NCBI RefSeq assembly: GCF_026000115.1
Contig: NZ_AP026867.1
Span: forward strand, 3,963,716 to 4,027,715
Length of the DNA: 64,000 bases
Direction: 5' to 3'
Source: Aureispira anguillae
GTDB taxonomy: Bacteria > Bacteroidota > Bacteroidia > Chitinophagales > Saprospiraceae
In this document: positions 1 to 9,017 of the stretch, piece after piece
Numbering within the stretch: position 1 is the first letter of the stretch
Layout of the letters: every line of letters begins with the position of its first letter
The notes under the pieces: generated by a model
Told to the model about the DNA's origin: nothing
The model's input: the letters and a program-made list of their open reading frames with translations, nothing else
The model's database searches: none
Made by a program: the position numbers and the translations under genes

Positions 1-1
1 A

Positions 2-235
2 GACAAAGGCAAGGTGCTTCAGGTTGCCTCGGCTCCTATTGATGCAGAATTAACGGGTCCTGTATTTTCTCCTGATGGAGAAACACTATTTTTGAGCATC
101 CAGCATCCTGGTGAACGCAGTAAAGATCTCGACAACTTAACCAGCCATTGGCCAGAAGGTGGTACTGCCCAACCCAAACCATCTGTGGTTTGTATTCAAG
201 GGCAAGCATTAAAAGACCTAATGCAAGGAGAATAG
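2..235 (+). CDS. PhoX-like phosphatase (DUF839 family), C-terminal fragment
   Basis: The reading frame is open from the left edge, so the start lies outside the window and only about 77 C-terminal residues are seen. The stretch GPVFSPDGETLFLSIQHPGE followed by SHWPEG is the conserved end of PhoX/DUF839 proteins, secreted Ca2+-dependent alkaline phosphatases with a beta-propeller fold; the SPDG..LF...QHPGE motif is their hallmark. In this family the role is phosphate release from organic phosphoesters outside the cytoplasm. The N-terminal signal and metal site cannot be checked. A hairpin follows the stop. Confidence 0.8.
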   Translation, partial: DKGKVLQVASAPIDAELTGPVFSPDGETLFLSIQHPGERSKDLDNLTSHWPEGGTAQPKPSVVCIQGQALKDLMQGE

Positions 236-245
236 TTTTTTTAGT

Positions 246-282
246 CTGAATAGCTGTCTTATTTTGAAGGACGGCTATTCAG
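246..282. terminator. Hairpin after the PhoX-like gene
   Basis: Arms at 246-258 and 270-282 pair over 13 bp with one wobble (CTGAATAGC against GCTATTCAG at the base). There is no T-run on the right side, so this is a weak or factor-assisted terminator. Confidence 0.5.
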
Positions 283-315
283 ATCTATCGCAATAAACAT
301 CAAGAACGTATAACA

Positions 316-951
316 ATGAAACAATTCTTAACCCTTCTCAGTCTTACGCTTTGCTTATCAACAGCAATTCATGCACAACAAGAAAAACAAGCCACTCCCA
401 AATTATATGTTGGTTATGGCTTGTTCATGAATTATAACCTTTACTGTTGGTACCAAAAAACAAGTCAGGCTGACCTTTCTCTTAGTTCCTCTGGGCAAGT
501 ATTCAATGTTCTACCTGGACTAGGTTTTAATGTTTGGTTTGGAGATGTTGATCGTTGGATTTTATCCATTGAAAGTGCGATAGAATATGCTCCTTTTGCC
601 CTTGATTTAGCGCATTACAAAGGCATGGGAGCCTTGAGTATTCCCATTCTAGCAAAGGCTCAATTTCCCATTGCTAAACAACAAAGTTTATGGCTAATGC
701 TACATGTTGGAGCAGGCGCTCAATTGTCCAAAACAGAGCTTAGTGCTCGTCCTCCCACACACCAAAATGTTTTTAATCCTTTTTTTACAACTGTAATTGG
801 TGAAGTCGGTTTTCATATTTCTGCGGTTGGTTATCGTCGCCAACATATCCGAGAAGTTGAGCTTTTTATTCGTGCAGGAGTAGGCGCATTAGGAGCAGTT
901 AGTTTTAATTCAGGGCTTCGAATGACATTTTGGAATCGATTTGGGAAATAA
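316..951 (+). CDS. Outer-membrane beta-barrel-like protein
   Basis: 211 residues beginning with a clear signal peptide (hydrophobic residues 4-18, cleavage near HAQ-QEK). The rest is rich in alternating aromatic and polar residues with glycine turns (YVGYGLFMNYNLY, LPGLGFNVWFGD, VGFHISAVGYRR) and ends in a short amphipathic strand, as in small Bacteroidota outer-membrane barrels of the OMP_b-brl type. No enzymatic motif is seen. It stands alone between a terminator and a Crp-type regulator. A porin-like or structural role is inference. Confidence 0.6.
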   Translation: MKQFLTLLSLTLCLSTAIHAQQEKQATPKLYVGYGLFMNYNLYCWYQKTSQADLSLSSSGQVFNVLPGLGFNVWFGDVDRWILSIESAIEYAPFALDLAHYKGMGALSIPILAKAQFPIAKQQSLWLMLHVGAGAQLSKTELSARPPTHQNVFNPFFTTVIGEVGFHISAVGYRRQHIREVELFIRAGVGALGAVSFNSGLRMTFWNRFGK

Positions 952-1009
952 TAATACAATGGTTCAACACGGTATTAATTGGATGAATAAAATTACTAAG
1001 TAATCGTTT

Positions 1010-1609
1010 ATGGCTTTTGATCAAGAACAGTACATTGCTGCCTTAAAAGCAAAACTAGAAAGTTACCATAGCCCTATTAGCTCCTCTTCTTGGGAATTGA
1101 TACGGTCTATTATTAAATTTCAAACGGTAGACAAAGGCACCTTTGTCTTGCGATATGGTCAGATTGCCCGAAACATTCACTTTATTTGCCAAGGAGCACT
1201 GCGAGCTTATTTTACCGATGAAGCAGGCAATTTTTATAATAAAAATATTTTTCTAGAAACAGATTTGGCTTGCTCAACCGTCTCGTTATTGCAAAACAGT
1301 CCTTCTAATTTTACACTAGAAGCTTTAGAAGATTGCATCTTTATCAACCTCAATTACAAAAAATATAGAGCCTTTATTGATCAAAAGGAAGATTTAAAAA
1401 ATTTCTACATTGCTTATCTAGAAAAGAATTGGGTGCTAGAAAAAGAACCCATCGAAATTTCTATCGTTATGGAAAATGCAACAGAACGCTACCTTAAACT
1501 CCTTGAAAAACATCCGAATATTGATCAACGAATTCCTCAACGACACCTCTCTGCACACCTAGGCATTACTCCTACTCAACTGAGTAGAATACGAAAAAGT
1601 TTAAAATAA
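1010..1609 (+). CDS. Crp/Fnr-family transcriptional regulator
   Basis: 199 residues. Residues about 30-120 form a cyclic-nucleotide-binding-like beta-roll (GTFVLRYGQIARNIHFICQG, then ALRAYFTDEAG). The C-terminus is a short helix-turn-helix (LSAHLGITPTQLSRIRKSL) preceded by ATERYLKLLEKHP, the usual Bacteroidota linker. The arginine that binds cAMP phosphate in E. coli CRP is not evident, so the ligand is unknown. Related Bacteroidota proteins are often stand-alone regulators of the adjacent gene; here the flanking genes are a barrel protein and a transporter. A second member of the family lies at 4103. Confidence 0.85.
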   Translation: MAFDQEQYIAALKAKLESYHSPISSSSWELIRSIIKFQTVDKGTFVLRYGQIARNIHFICQGALRAYFTDEAGNFYNKNIFLETDLACSTVSLLQNSPSNFTLEALEDCIFINLNYKKYRAFIDQKEDLKNFYIAYLEKNWVLEKEPIEISIVMENATERYLKLLEKHPNIDQRIPQRHLSAHLGITPTQLSRIRKSLK

Positions 1610-1655
1610 AAACGCTCAATCAACATATGTAAATGCAGTAAAAAATCCTTTGTTC

Positions 1656-1663
1656 TATCTTTG
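1656..1663 (+). promoter_or_regulatory. Bacteroidota -7 element (TATCTTTG)
   Basis: Exact match to TAnnTTTG, about 110 bp upstream of the transporter start. No clear TTG is seen at the -33 position. Confidence 0.55.
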
Positions 1664-1775
1664 TTTTATTACTTAACCCAAAAGAACAACTTGGATTTTT
1701 TAGGATGAATGATGCGCTCAAAGTAGTTCTATTTTTCAACCATTGGTTCTTTTTACAAAGGGATTTAGTTCTACT

Positions 1776-2225
1776 ATGAATTCTTATATTTTATCGCTTT
1801 TAGCACTATTAGGAGGGGTCTTTTTAGCAATGCAAGGTGCGCTTAATGCACAATTAGGAGAGCTATTAAAGCATCCTTTATTGGCAGCCGTCATTGCTTT
1901 TTTTTGCAGTACCTTATTTGCCTTTTTGTTCGTTCTAATAAGCCCTAACAATTACCCTAGTTGGTCTGAAATTCAAAAAATTCCGAGCTATTTATGGTTT
2001 ACAGGCGGACTTTTTAGCGTTCTCGGAATTAGCCTTTATTATTATACCATCCCCAAACTAGGGCTATCAACCATGATTTCATTTGGTTTATCTGGACAAC
2101 TACTTTTCTCCTTAGTCGCAGGGCATTTTGGCTGGTTTAATCTTCCTGTTGAGCCCCTAAATATTCGACGGACAATTGGTGCAACTGCTATGATTATAGG
2201 CATTCTATTCATTAACACTAAATAA
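1776..2225 (+). CDS. DMT-superfamily small transporter (YdcZ/DUF606 type)
   Basis: 149 residues from ATG at 1776; an upstream in-frame start exists at 1743, but the protein from 1776 begins directly with the first membrane helix. There are about five hydrophobic segments. GGVFLAMQGALNAQLGELL followed by HPLLAAVIAFF is the family signature of DUF606/YdcZ proteins, inner-membrane half-size drug/metabolite transporters. The substrate is unknown. The next gene starts 9 bp after the stop, so the two are probably co-transcribed. Confidence 0.8.
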   Translation: MNSYILSLLALLGGVFLAMQGALNAQLGELLKHPLLAAVIAFFCSTLFAFLFVLISPNNYPSWSEIQKIPSYLWFTGGLFSVLGISLYYYTIPKLGLSTMISFGLSGQLLFSLVAGHFGWFNLPVEPLNIRRTIGATAMIIGILFINTK

Positions 2226-2234
2226 ATTTCAATC

Positions 2235-2972
2235 ATGCAAAAGAGCATACTACAAAACGCTAATTTGGCGAACTTAACAGATCTTTGGAGGATAGGAAGT
2301 AGCGCATTTCAATCGTATTATTCCAATGCTGACTTTGATTACTGCTGGATCAACGATGCTGCTTGGCCCAACCGTTTATGGTTTCACCAAATGCCTAATT
2401 CCGAAAGTATTTTAAAAGCAAAAAAAGTAATCCATCAAGCCCCCTTTTCGCTAACCATTCCATACTGGGATATTTATCCCCAAGACAGTCAACCGCTTTT
2501 AATTCAAGAAGGTTTTGAAGCTTATTTTGAACAAATGGCTATGGTTTTAAAATTAGAAAATCAATATTCAATCTCCAAAAAATTCAAACTACAGAAAGTA
2601 ACCCAAGAATCAGAAGCCAAACAATGGACAGATTTATTTATTCAGGCATTTCGATATCGAATCAGTCCGCTTACGATTTTAAAAAACCGTTCTTTTTCCT
2701 ATTACATTGCTTATTACGAAAATCAAGCGATTGGCACTGCGCTCACCAATCCAACCCATAACAATATTGGAGTACACGCTATTGGTGTTCCCCCTCAACA
2801 CAGAAGAAAGGGCTTAGCGGCTTTGATTATGCAGCAACTCATCAATTGGGCCGTTCAAGAGAAACGAGATTATATGACCTTACAAGCTTCGAACATGGGA
2901 AAAGGACTTTATCTCAAATTGGGCTTTGAAGAACAGTTTTTAATTACCAATTATCGCCTACCTAAACAATAG
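2235..2972 (+). CDS. GNAT-family N-acetyltransferase
   Basis: 245 residues. The C-terminal half carries the acetyl-CoA-binding motif A (IGVPPQHRRKGLAALIMQQL, about residues 178-197) and a terminal YLKLGFEEQFLITNYRL strand typical of GNAT enzymes. The N-terminal half is a second, degenerate acetyltransferase-like region. It transfers an acetyl group to an unknown amine. It follows the DUF606 transporter by 9 bp, so the pair could handle or export one compound, but this is inference. Confidence 0.85.
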   Translation: MQKSILQNANLANLTDLWRIGSSAFQSYYSNADFDYCWINDAAWPNRLWFHQMPNSESILKAKKVIHQAPFSLTIPYWDIYPQDSQPLLIQEGFEAYFEQMAMVLKLENQYSISKKFKLQKVTQESEAKQWTDLFIQAFRYRISPLTILKNRSFSYYIAYYENQAIGTALTNPTHNNIGVHAIGVPPQHRRKGLAALIMQQLINWAVQEKRDYMTLQASNMGKGLYLKLGFEEQFLITNYRLPKQ

Positions 2973-3089
2973 ACGGAATCCTATCTAACAAATGTTATTT
3001 TATTTTAATAAAGATCCATTCATCTTTGTTCTACATCATTAAACAAGCCAATTCAATCATTCAAATTGGCAGAAAACAAACTATGAATT

Positions 3090-4097
3090 ATGAACAAAGA
3101 AATTTCTTTAGTAACGGGAGCCAATGGGCATTTGGGGAACAATTTAGTTCGATTGTTATTGTCTAAAAACATAGCTGTTCGAGCTACCGTCAGAAACATC
3201 AACAACAGCATTCCTTTTGAGGGGCTAAACTGCGAACTTGCCTATGCTGATATAATGAATAAAGATTCTTTACAAACAGCATTCAAAGGCGTTAAACGAA
3301 TTTATGCCGTTGGTGCAGCATTCAAAATGTGGGCAAAAAACCCTAAGAAAGAAATTTATGATAACAATGTAATTGGTACACAAAACCTATTTGAAGCGGC
3401 AGCAGCCCAGGGAATTCAAGAAATTGTTTATGTCAGTTCCGTAGCTGCCTTGGATTTCACCCAACTCCCTGCCCAAGAATGCAACGGCTACAACAAAGAT
3501 CGCCGCAATTGGTATTATAACTCCAAGAATGACTCGGATAAATTAGCCCTAAAACTTGGTCGAAAACTTGGAATTAGAACCGTTTTAGTTTTACCTTCTG
3601 CAATGATTGGAAGTCGAGCATATCGACTCAGTTATTCCAACCAATTAGTAGAACAAATTCTAAAGGGTGAAATCAGTGTTGATGCCAATGTTACACTGAA
3701 CTGGATCGATGTTAACGATGTTGCTTGGGGTTGTTATGCAGCTATGCAAAAGGGTAGAGATGGAGAGCGTTATATTTTAGCAAATGAGACACACACTTCT
3801 GTACGAGAGAGTGTGCGCATTGCTCAAGAACTATTTCCTGAGTTAAACTTAAAAATTCCGCCCAAAGCACCTTATTTTTTGTTATATTCTATTGCAGGGC
3901 TTATGGAGTTGAGTAGCAAAATAACGGGCAAAGAACCACTGCTACAACGCCACTATCTCGAAATGTTTTATGGGTTACACCAAGATTATAACATCCAAAA
4001 GGCTAAAAAAGAATTGGGTTTTAGCCCTAAACCCTCTAAAGAAGCGTTGATTGCTGCTTTAAAATATTTAAAAAATGACTGGAAAAACAAGGTATAA
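3090..4097 (+). CDS. NAD(P)-dependent epimerase/reductase (extended SDR, dihydroflavonol-reductase-like)
   Basis: 335 residues with an N-terminal Rossmann motif TGANGHLGNNLVRLL (GxxGxxG, residues 8-22), a conserved VYVSSVAAL strand, and the SDR catalytic Y-x3-K within NWYYNSKNDSDKLAL. It belongs to the extended short-chain dehydrogenases close to dihydroflavonol-4-reductase and 3-beta-HSD-like enzymes. The substrate is not predictable. The stop is only 5 bp from a Crp-type regulator, so the two likely form an operon in which that regulator may control the enzyme. Confidence 0.85.
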   Translation: MNKEISLVTGANGHLGNNLVRLLLSKNIAVRATVRNINNSIPFEGLNCELAYADIMNKDSLQTAFKGVKRIYAVGAAFKMWAKNPKKEIYDNNVIGTQNLFEAAAAQGIQEIVYVSSVAALDFTQLPAQECNGYNKDRRNWYYNSKNDSDKLALKLGRKLGIRTVLVLPSAMIGSRAYRLSYSNQLVEQILKGEISVDANVTLNWIDVNDVAWGCYAAMQKGRDGERYILANETHTSVRESVRIAQELFPELNLKIPPKAPYFLLYSIAGLMELSSKITGKEPLLQRHYLEMFYGLHQDYNIQKAKKELGFSPKPSKEALIAALKYLKNDWKNKV

Positions 4098-4102
4098 AAT
4101 AA

Positions 4103-4681
4103 ATGCTAATGAAACAATTTCTTGATTACATCACTGCTAGAATGCCCTTATCTTCTACAGATAAAGAGCTGGTTGAACAGTTATTTATTCCTCAAGCATT
4201 CACCTCCACTACCTGTTTATTAAAAGCAGGACAAGTAGAACGCCATCTTTATTTTTTATGCCATGGCATTGTCAAAGGTTATCAAAATCAAGCAGGGAAA
4301 ATAGTAGTTGGGCATCTTGTAACTCCCAATAATTTTTTTGGTTCTTTGGATAGCTTCATGACGGAGTCTCCTTCTTTAGATTATTTTGAAGCGGTTACCA
4401 ATATTCAAACTTGCAAAATTAGCAAACCTGATTTTGAACTACTAAAAAGCAAAGATTCTAAATGGGGCAATTTCATTGAGCAGATAACCAACGAACATTT
4501 GAAATGTAAGATGGATCGAGTAAAAGATTTTCAGTTATTGACCGCCAAAGAGCGATACCTTAAGTTTCTAAAACAATCTCCTGAGTTAGCACTTCAGGTC
4601 TCGGTCGAAAGCATCGCTTCCTTTTTGGGAGTTGAACCACAATCGCTCAGTCGTATTCGAAAACAAATTACACGAGAATAG
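4103..4681 (+). CDS. Crp/Fnr-family transcriptional regulator
   Basis: 192 residues; another ATG lies two codons downstream (4109). The N-terminal domain is cNMP-binding-like (CLLKAGQVERHLYFLCHG, then IVKGYQNQAG), followed by a dimer helix and a short helix-turn-helix (VESIASFLGVEPQSLSRIRKQI). It has the same architecture as the protein at 1010 but is only loosely similar in sequence. It sits 5 bp after an SDR reductase. No cAMP-contact arginine is obvious, so the signal is unknown. Confidence 0.85.
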   Translation: MLMKQFLDYITARMPLSSTDKELVEQLFIPQAFTSTTCLLKAGQVERHLYFLCHGIVKGYQNQAGKIVVGHLVTPNNFFGSLDSFMTESPSLDYFEAVTNIQTCKISKPDFELLKSKDSKWGNFIEQITNEHLKCKMDRVKDFQLLTAKERYLKFLKQSPELALQVSVESIASFLGVEPQSLSRIRKQITRE

Positions 4682-4766
4682 TCTTTGGGTAAACACCAAA
4701 AGCTTCTGTTGGAAGAACAATTCTATTTGTCGGTCGAATCCGTTATATACTTAAGATTAAAATTTG

Positions 4767-4774
4767 TAGCTTTG
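4767..4774 (+). promoter_or_regulatory. -7 element (TAGCTTTG) of the S46 peptidase gene
   Basis: Matches TAnnTTTG 45 bp upstream of the ATG at 4819. No exact TTG at -33. Confidence 0.6.
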
Positions 4775-4818
4775 AGCATTATAATTAATCTAATTGAAGT
4801 CGTAAAAAACTCCAGAAT

Positions 4819-6951
4819 ATGAAAAAAATTGCTCTTTTAATTGCCTTAATTTTAACCTTAAACAACTGCTCTTTTGCGGTTGAGGGAATGTGGATTCCCT
4901 CCCTAATAGATATGTTTCATTCTGATATGAAGACCTATGGCTTGAAATTGAGCCCAGAAGAAATCTATTCGACCAACCAATCTAGTCTAAAAGATGCCAT
5001 TGTCCAATTTAATGGAGGCTGTACTGCTGAGATTGTTTCAGAAGAGGGGTTACTATTTACCAACCATCACTGCGGTTTTAGTGCGATCCAAAGCCATTCT
5101 TCTGTGGAGAAAGATTATCTTAAAAATGGCTTTTGGGCTAAAAACAAAGCCGAAGAATTGGCTTGTCCTTGGTTGCGAGTAACCTTTGTGAAAGAAATTA
5201 GAGAAGTAACCGAAGATGTTTTTAAAGGGGTTAAGGAAGGGATGTCCAGTGCTGAGCGAAGTAAAATCATCTTAGCGAACATTGCTAAATTGGAAAAAGC
5301 AGCACAATCGGATCCTTCTATCACTGCAAAAATCAAAGATTTTAACCTTGGCAACCAATTTTTTATGTTGGTAACACAAGATTATAACGACATCCGTTTG
5401 GTTGGCGCTCCACCTTCTGCTATTGGCAAATATGGAGGAGATACTGACAACTGGGTTTGGCCTCGCCATACAGGAGATTTTGCTGTTTTTAGAATCTATG
5501 CCAACAAAGATAATCAGTCTGCTAAACACAACAAAGATAATGTACCGTTCAAACCTGCTCATTTTCTTCCAATTAGTTTAAAACCTAAAAAAGAAGGCGA
5601 TTTTACAATGGTTTATGGATTTCCTGGACATACTGACCAACACTTTTGTTCTTCGAAATTGGAATTTTACATGGAGCAAGAGCGTCCTGCTAGAATCAAA
5701 ATGCGCCAAACTAGCCTTGATTTGATGAAGCCTGCCATGAATGGTAGCGACGAAATTCGTATTAAATACGCCTCTAAACAAGCTCGTATTGCCAATGCTT
5801 GGAAAAAATGGATTGGACAAATTGGTGGTTTAAAAGAATTGCATGCCTTGGACAAAAAACAAGCATGGGAAGAGCAGTATCGCAAAAAAGCGGCTGAAAA
5901 AATGGATTGGAAAAAGTATAAAAATGTCTTGGCAGAACTTAACAAACTCCAAGAAGAAAATAGCCAATATGAATTTTCTCGTTCTATCTTTATAGAATAT
6001 TTTTATGTTGGTCCTGAATTTTTGCGCTTTGCTCACGAATTTAATACCCTAGCTAGCAACTACGAAGAATTAGAAAAAAAGGGCAAGGTTGAGGATGAAA
6101 TCAAACGCTTAAAATCGAAAGTGAACGGTTTTTTCAAAAACTATGACCAAGCACTAGACCAGCAAATTTTTCAAAAATTAACGCCAATGTACATCAATTA
6201 TGTTGAGCGTAGTTTGTTGCCCAAAGGTTTTAGCGAAAACTGGAGCAAAAATGGCGAAAAGATCTTTGCGAAGTCGATGATTATGAATCCAGAAAAAATC
6301 AAAGCTGCCTTAGATAAATTTACCGAAAAATCATGCAAAAAGCTACTCAAAGATCCTGCTTTAGTAATGGCTAATGAGCTTTATAATACATTTACAGCAA
6401 CTACCATTCCTTCTTATAGAGAATTTGTTATGCAAGAGCAAGCATTGATGAAAGTTTATGTTGAGGGAGTTCTTAAAATGTTTCCAGACAAAAAAACATG
6501 GGCTGATGCTAATTCTACCATGCGTATTGCTTATGGTAAGGTAGAAGGTTCTGCGCCTGTTGACGGCATGAAGTATGTCCACTACTCTACCATTAAAGGA
6601 ATTATGCAAAAATACGATCCTGAAAATCCTGATTTTCAACTCACCGATCGCTTCCTAAAATTATACAAAGAAGGTGACTGGGGTGCTTATGAACAAGACG
6701 GCGAACTATGGGTTTGTTTCACTGCTTCTAATCATACTACTGGTGGTAATTCAGGAAGTCCTGTTATTGATGCTGAAGGTAACTTAATGGGAATTAACTT
6801 CGATAGAAGTTGGGAAAGTACCATGAGTGATTTTATGTTTGACGAGTCTAGATGCCGCAATATTGTGGTAGATGCTCGTTATGTGCTTTGGGTCATTGAT
6901 AAATATGGCGAAGCGGGGCACTTAATCAAAGAAATGAAATTAGTTAAGTAA
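4819..6951 (+). CDS. S46-family dipeptidyl peptidase, DPP11-like
   Basis: 710 residues, normal length for S46 peptidases, with a signal peptide (residues 1-20). The chymotrypsin-like triad is visible: His84 in TNHHCGF, Asp220 in HTGDFAVFR, and Ser645 in GGNSGSPV. Arg663 in NFDRSWE lies exactly 18 residues after the serine, the spacing of Ser655 and Arg673 in Porphyromonas DPP11; DPP7 has glycine there. Acidic P1 preference (Asp/Glu) is therefore inferred. In the family the enzyme removes dipeptides from oligopeptides outside the inner membrane. A promoter precedes it and a strong terminator follows. Confidence 0.93.
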   Translation: MKKIALLIALILTLNNCSFAVEGMWIPSLIDMFHSDMKTYGLKLSPEEIYSTNQSSLKDAIVQFNGGCTAEIVSEEGLLFTNHHCGFSAIQSHSSVEKDYLKNGFWAKNKAEELACPWLRVTFVKEIREVTEDVFKGVKEGMSSAERSKIILANIAKLEKAAQSDPSITAKIKDFNLGNQFFMLVTQDYNDIRLVGAPPSAIGKYGGDTDNWVWPRHTGDFAVFRIYANKDNQSAKHNKDNVPFKPAHFLPISLKPKKEGDFTMVYGFPGHTDQHFCSSKLEFYMEQERPARIKMRQTSLDLMKPAMNGSDEIRIKYASKQARIANAWKKWIGQIGGLKELHALDKKQAWEEQYRKKAAEKMDWKKYKNVLAELNKLQEENSQYEFSRSIFIEYFYVGPEFLRFAHEFNTLASNYEELEKKGKVEDEIKRLKSKVNGFFKNYDQALDQQIFQKLTPMYINYVERSLLPKGFSENWSKNGEKIFAKSMIMNPEKIKAALDKFTEKSCKKLLKDPALVMANELYNTFTATTIPSYREFVMQEQALMKVYVEGVLKMFPDKKTWADANSTMRIAYGKVEGSAPVDGMKYVHYSTIKGIMQKYDPENPDFQLTDRFLKLYKEGDWGAYEQDGELWVCFTASNHTTGGNSGSPVIDAEGNLMGINFDRSWESTMSDFMFDESRCRNIVVDARYVLWVIDKYGEAGHLIKEMKLVK

Positions 6952-6965
6952 GATGTATTAGCTAG

Positions 6966-7004
6966 ATCGCTTCGCTCTTTGATATTTATCAAGGGCGAAG
7001 CGAT
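6966..7004. terminator. Bidirectional hairpin terminator
   Basis: Arms ATCGCTTCGC (6966-6975) and GCGAAGCGAT (6995-7004) pair perfectly and are followed by a T-run. It separates the convergent S46 peptidase gene and the BRCT-protein gene. Confidence 0.85.
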
Positions 7005-7042
7005 TATTTTTTTATGTGCCAAAGTGTTAGACTAAACCGTAT

Positions 7043-8122
7043 TTAATCTTGTTCAAGTAGCAAAACTACATCCTTCCCCAGCCATTGGTGGAGTGCTTCG
7101 GCTTCTTCCTTGGTGTAACCTTTGGTTATAAAACGATTCAAAATCTCCTCTTTTGAGGAAGTAGCGGGAATTGAATTTTTTCTAAGCTCCTCCAGCGCAT
7201 GCTGCCCTGTCCAAGATTGGCATTGCCAATACCACACAAAAGCATTTTTTGCCCCTTCCGTGAAATACGATTCAAGGCTGCCCATATAACTTCTATCACA
7301 GTCATTGTGATTGACAAAAATCAATTTAGCATCCGTCTTAGTCTCTCCCTCATCGTACGAATATTCGGTATATCCCTCTGCTACCATTTCGTCAATCATC
7401 AACCTTGCTACATAGTTATATTCATCGTCATAATCAGGTCGAGGGTACCATTTAGGACTTCTACTCACGCCTCTAAAATGCAACAAGGCACAAGGCTCTC
7501 CTTGTTCAAAATAATCATCTTTAATCAATTGAGGGCTAAGTGCTCGAAAACTCCATCCAAAATCAAACGTTCCCATTTCGGTTAAAAAAGCAAGATACTC
7601 CAAAGGCAACTTTCCTTTCCATCGATTTAAACTACTGACACTCGCAGCTTTGCCAAATGCCTTTGCAAGAGGCTTCCCTCCACTCCAATTGCCATGAATA
7701 TAAATATCTGATCGTTGTCCCAAAAGGGTAAAATATAATTTGAGACGCTGCGCTAAGGTTAGACCATTCTTTTCCTTGTCCTGAGTTATATAATTAGCAA
7801 TCTCTTCGTCCAATACTTTTGTTGTTGTGGCCGTATTCGCTTTTTTTTGAGCATCTTTTGTAACAGCTTCTAACTTAGAATTGTCTATTTTGCCAAATTC
7901 TAAAACCAAGGCCCCCTCATCTATAATTTGCAAATTTAAGGCTTTTGCTTTCTGAAGTTTAGAACCTGCTTTCTCCCCTACTACCAAAATATCGGTTTTA
8001 GCAGAAATTGACTTGGTAATGCTAGCCCCTAATGCCACTAAACGCAGTTCTATTTCACCTCTTTTGAGTGCCGTAAATTTACCAGTTATGGCTACTTTTT
8101 TTGATTCGAATAAATTATCCAT
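7043..8122 (-). CDS. BRCT-domain protein with SMI1/KNR4-like C-terminal part
   Basis: 359 residues. Residues about 1-76 are a BRCT domain of the type that ends NAD-dependent DNA ligases (KKVAITGKFTALKRGEIE, then TDILVVGEKAGSKLQKA). The rest, from about residue 110, is not ligase. It contains LPLEYLAFLTEMGTFDFGW and acidic, aromatic stretches that recall SMI1/KNR4-superfamily proteins, then a C-terminal helical SAP-like tail (SSKEEILNRFITKGYTKEEAEAL). BRCT domains bind phosphopeptides or DNA ends. No catalytic motif was found. The next minus-strand gene upstream (8221) is a possible relative. Confidence 0.6.
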   Translation of the reverse strand: MDNLFESKKVAITGKFTALKRGEIELRLVALGASITKSISAKTDILVVGEKAGSKLQKAKALNLQIIDEGALVLEFGKIDNSKLEAVTKDAQKKANTATTTKVLDEEIANYITQDKEKNGLTLAQRLKLYFTLLGQRSDIYIHGNWSGGKPLAKAFGKAASVSSLNRWKGKLPLEYLAFLTEMGTFDFGWSFRALSPQLIKDDYFEQGEPCALLHFRGVSRSPKWYPRPDYDDEYNYVARLMIDEMVAEGYTEYSYDEGETKTDAKLIFVNHNDCDRSYMGSLESYFTEGAKNAFVWYWQCQSWTGQHALEELRKNSIPATSSKEEILNRFITKGYTKEEAEALHQWLGKDVVLLLEQD

Positions 8123-8220
8123 ATTTTTAATTATCGATTATTTTTTGTTTTTATCCTGAGTACACTTCTAACTATTTTTTAATCGAGTCTTTTAGTTTTG
8201 TTACAGTGTACTGTTTTTTT

Positions 8221-8877
8221 CTAAAAATTAGATAAATCTAATGCTGAGTTGTGAAAAATTTTTGGCAACATTTCCTTTAAATGTTTATTGTAGATTCCCT
8301 CCTTACTTAGGTAGGCATACTGCCAATAATAAAACCCTCTTGCCTGAGCTGCCAATTTGATGTATTCCAAGACACCTATTTTCATGTCCATCAAAGCAGC
8401 ACCTTCTGCATTAAATAAATAAACATTGTCTTCCACTTTTCCTTTATCCTTTTTCAAACCAGCCCCCAAAGCCCAATGCTTATCCAAGGGCAAATATTCT
8501 ACCCCATTGCCTTTCAGATAAGAAAAATAACTTTTGTCCTGCATCATTTCATCAAATGACACCAGATTCATAGAACCACTCAAATCCTGATCCTTTAAAT
8601 AATCACCATAGCCACCATTCAGCCAAGTGTCCTTTGCCAACAAATCATCATTCGCTGCATCGTTTAAGCTCCAATAAAAAGAAATTTCTTTGACCTGAGT
8701 ATAAATGCTTTTTAAGGATTCTTTTAACGCATCACTCAAACCGTAAGTAGCCTCAATCTTAGCCGAAATATCTTTTGATGGAACACCAAATTTAGTGCGA
8801 CTCCTTTCTATTTTATAAGAACTTATTCCTGCCAGATCAGCATCTAATTGTTCTCCTAATGTTGTTATAATATTCAT
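8221..8877 (-). CDS. Hypothetical protein, possibly SMI1/KNR4-like
   Basis: 218 residues, cytoplasmic (no signal or membrane segment). The pattern of helices, then YLPLDKHWALGAGL, then VEDNVYLFNAEGAAL, ending in FYYWQYAYL, is reminiscent of SMI1/KNR4-superfamily proteins, which include many immunity proteins, but I do not recognise it with certainty. It lies about 100 bp upstream of the BRCT gene on the same strand, so the two may be transcribed together. A repeat element begins 24 bp upstream of its start. Confidence 0.5.
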   Translation of the reverse strand: MNIITTLGEQLDADLAGISSYKIERSRTKFGVPSKDISAKIEATYGLSDALKESLKSIYTQVKEISFYWSLNDAANDDLLAKDTWLNGGYGDYLKDQDLSGSMNLVSFDEMMQDKSYFSYLKGNGVEYLPLDKHWALGAGLKKDKGKVEDNVYLFNAEGAALMDMKIGVLEYIKLAAQARGFYYWQYAYLSKEGIYNKHLKEMLPKIFHNSALDLSNF

Positions 8878-8901
8878 TTTTTATTGTTTTTTAATTAATA
8901 A

Positions 8902-9017
8902 TACTCCGTTGATTATCAAACAACTAATATTTTGAACGATGAAATTGCATCATTTTGACAACCTAGCTTTGCTAGCTCATGTAATAATCAGTCGAATACG
9001 ATTTTTTAACGGAGTAA
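8902..9017. repeat. Mosaic palindromic repeat, copy 1
   Basis: Bounded by perfect 9-bp inverted arms TACTCCGTT (8902-8910) and AACGGAGTA (9009-9017), flanked by the common context AA..TAATG. The interior shares CGAATACGATT with copy 3 (40753). It lies in the intergenic region just upstream of the gene at 8221. Confidence 0.7.

Noticed and set aside
4726-4742. GGTCGAATCC resembling a tRNA T-arm
   Set aside because: No acceptor stem, anticodon arm or CCA-proximal pairing can be drawn around it.
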